NCBI GenBank assembly: GCA_003169695.1
Contig: PNAS01000013.1
Location: forward strand, 17,795-81,794
Direction: 5' to 3'
Length of the DNA: 64,000 nucleotides
DNA from: Spartobacteria bacterium
GTDB lineage: Bacteria > Verrucomicrobiota > Verrucomicrobiia > Chthoniobacterales > UBA10450
The stretch's first letter is position 1; each line of letters opens with the position of its first letter. The notes beneath the pieces were generated by a model that was not told the DNA's origin, made no database searches, and saw only the letters and a program-made list of their open reading frames with translations. A program made the position numbers and the translations under genes. Of the stretch, positions 63,083-64,000 are shown in pieces.

Positions 63083-64000
63083 GCCCCTTGGCCTTCCAGA
63101 TTTCAATTCGCCGATCGTCAATCACGCGCGCAAAGATTTTCCCCTGCTCGATGCAGGCATGACGGTAGAAGCCGCGCTGGAGCGCATCCGCCGCGAAGGC
63201 GTGGGTGAACGCGTGATTTATTTCTTCGCCACCGATGCCGAGGGACGCCTTGCGGGAGTCTTGCCCACGCGGCGGTTGCTGACCGCGCCGCTCCAGGCGC
63301 GGCTGGAAGAAATCATGGTGCGTCGGGTCGTTGCGATTCCGGTGAGCGCGACTGTGTTGGAAGCATGCGAATTCTTTGTCCTCTATAAGTTCTTTGCATT
63401 CCCGGTTGTGGACCGCGCCCGGCGAGTTGTTGGCGTCGTGGATGTAAGCTTGTTCGCCGAGGAAATGTTGGAAGCGGGTGACCGCGAGGAAGAACGACCC
63501 ACCGTCGCTAATCTCGGCGATGATGTGTTCGAAGCGCTTGGTTTTCGGTTGGCGCAGATTCGTGGCGCCTCGCCCTGGCGCGTTTTTCGCTACCGCTTTC
63601 CCTGGTTGCTCGCGACAGTCGGCGCCGGCACAGCCTGCGCAGTCCTGGCGGGCGCGTTTGAAGCGACGCTCGCCGGCAGCCTGGTCGTGGCATTTTTTCT
63701 CACGATGGTGCTCGGGCTCAACGAGAGCGTCAGCATGCAATCCATGACGCTCACCATTCAAGCGTTGCGTGTGAACACGCTGACGCGGCGCTGGTTTCTC
63801 GATAACCTCCGCCGGGAGATTGTGACATCGCTGCTTCTGGGCATGGCCTGCGGCCTTCTTGTGAGCGCAATTGTTTGGTTATGGCGGCGCGATGTAAACG
63901 GCGCGGCGGTCGTGGGCGGCAGCATCGCGGTGTCGCTCGTCACGGCATGTTTGTTTGGATTCAGCGTGCCCTCGCTTCTCCACTGGCTGAAACTTGATCC
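63075..64000 (+). CDS. MgtE-like divalent-cation transporter without N-terminal domain (partial)
   Basis: ATG 63075 overlaps the epimerase stop. Residues about 20-140 are a CBS-domain pair (LPTRRLLTAPLQARLEEIM, VLYKFFAFPVVDRARRVVGVVDV). A membrane domain follows from about residue 175: RFPWLLATVGAGTACAVLAG, LNESVSMQSMTLTIQALR in place of the usual MgtE GNVGTQS pore motif, and two more helices to the window edge. The MgtE N-terminal superhelical domain (about 130 residues) is missing. Roughly 30 residues at the C-terminus are outside the window. Probably magnesium or another divalent cation. Confidence 0.85.
   Translation, partial: MSEPLGLPDFNSPIVNHARKDFPLLDAGMTVEAALERIRREGVGERVIYFFATDAEGRLAGVLPTRRLLTAPLQARLEEIMVRRVVAIPVSATVLEACEFFVLYKFFAFPVVDRARRVVGVVDVSLFAEEMLEAGDREEERPTVANLGDDVFEALGFRLAQIRGASPWRVFRYRFPWLLATVGAGTACAVLAGAFEATLAGSLVVAFFLTMVLGLNESVSMQSMTLTIQALRVNTLTRRWFLDNLRREIVTSLLLGMACGLLVSAIVWLWRRDVNGAAVVGGSIAVSLVTACLFGFSVPSLLHWLKLD

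Overview
The window is GC-rich DNA (roughly 60% by eye) from a Gram-negative bacterium. LPS-heptose (rfaE2), Tsp/Prc protease, PlsY/GpsA and LolA-like genes support that. The huge tandem family of orphan MacB/FtsX-type permeases (the 'acidobacterial duplicated orphan permease', ADOP, type), the fused homocysteine methyltransferase/MTHFR and the many exported BNR or DUF4097-type proteins suggest a soil Verrucomicrobiota (Chthoniobacterales-like) or, less likely, an Acidobacteriota. This assignment is inference; there is no rRNA in the window. No tRNA, CRISPR array, insertion sequence with transposase, or phage gene was seen.

Region 1 (1-24267, all minus strand): one tightly packed array of ADOP permeases. 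It has nine full-length genes, one internally deleted 115-residue remnant and one gene cut by the left edge. A secreted DUF4097 beta-repeat protein lies at the transcriptional head of the array. Gaps are mostly 6-66 bp. No ABC ATPase is present. Two copies of a 61-bp double-hairpin repeat flank one of the permeases.

Region 2 (24268-35552): a GNAT acetyltransferase, a membrane-anchored protein with a kinase-like fold that lacks every catalytic residue, a 1061-residue exported BNR/VPS10-type protein coupled to a LolA-like exported protein, a small membrane protein, an LLM flavin oxidoreductase flanked by two inverted copies of a 93-94-bp MITE-like element, a DMT transporter and an acyltransferase-3 protein.

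Region 3 (35522-44607): a PAP2 phosphatase pseudogene that has lost its active-site segment, thyA coupled to an ICMT-like methyltransferase, a GFA-like zinc protein with a damaged N-terminus, the Prc protease, an MBL hydrolase, a coupled sugar-nucleotidyltransferase/AmgK-like kinase/CPBP protease operon, and a bacterial PH-domain protein.

Region 4 (44692-53219): an exported double-DTG aspartic protease, a Liv-type solute-binding lipoprotein followed by two APC amino-acid permeases, a DUF4912 protein, and the coupled dagK-like/rfaE2/purN operon.

Region 5 (53229-64000): the mnmG-plsY-gpsA operon (minus strand) with two parS-like palindromes, one inside mnmG and one abutting its start codon, beside an AT-rich spacer carrying one DnaA-box-like sequence. 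Then come a TVP38-type membrane protein, the bifunctional homocysteine methyltransferase/MTHFR, a shattered cyclase-family pseudogene, and a coupled plus-strand operon: SAM methyltransferase, DUF2064-type glycosyltransferase, NAD-dependent epimerase with a Cys-rich insert, and a MgtE-like protein cut by the right edge.

Across the window the octamer CCTAACGA occurs ten times on the two strands, several times at the cost of rare TTA or AGG codons.
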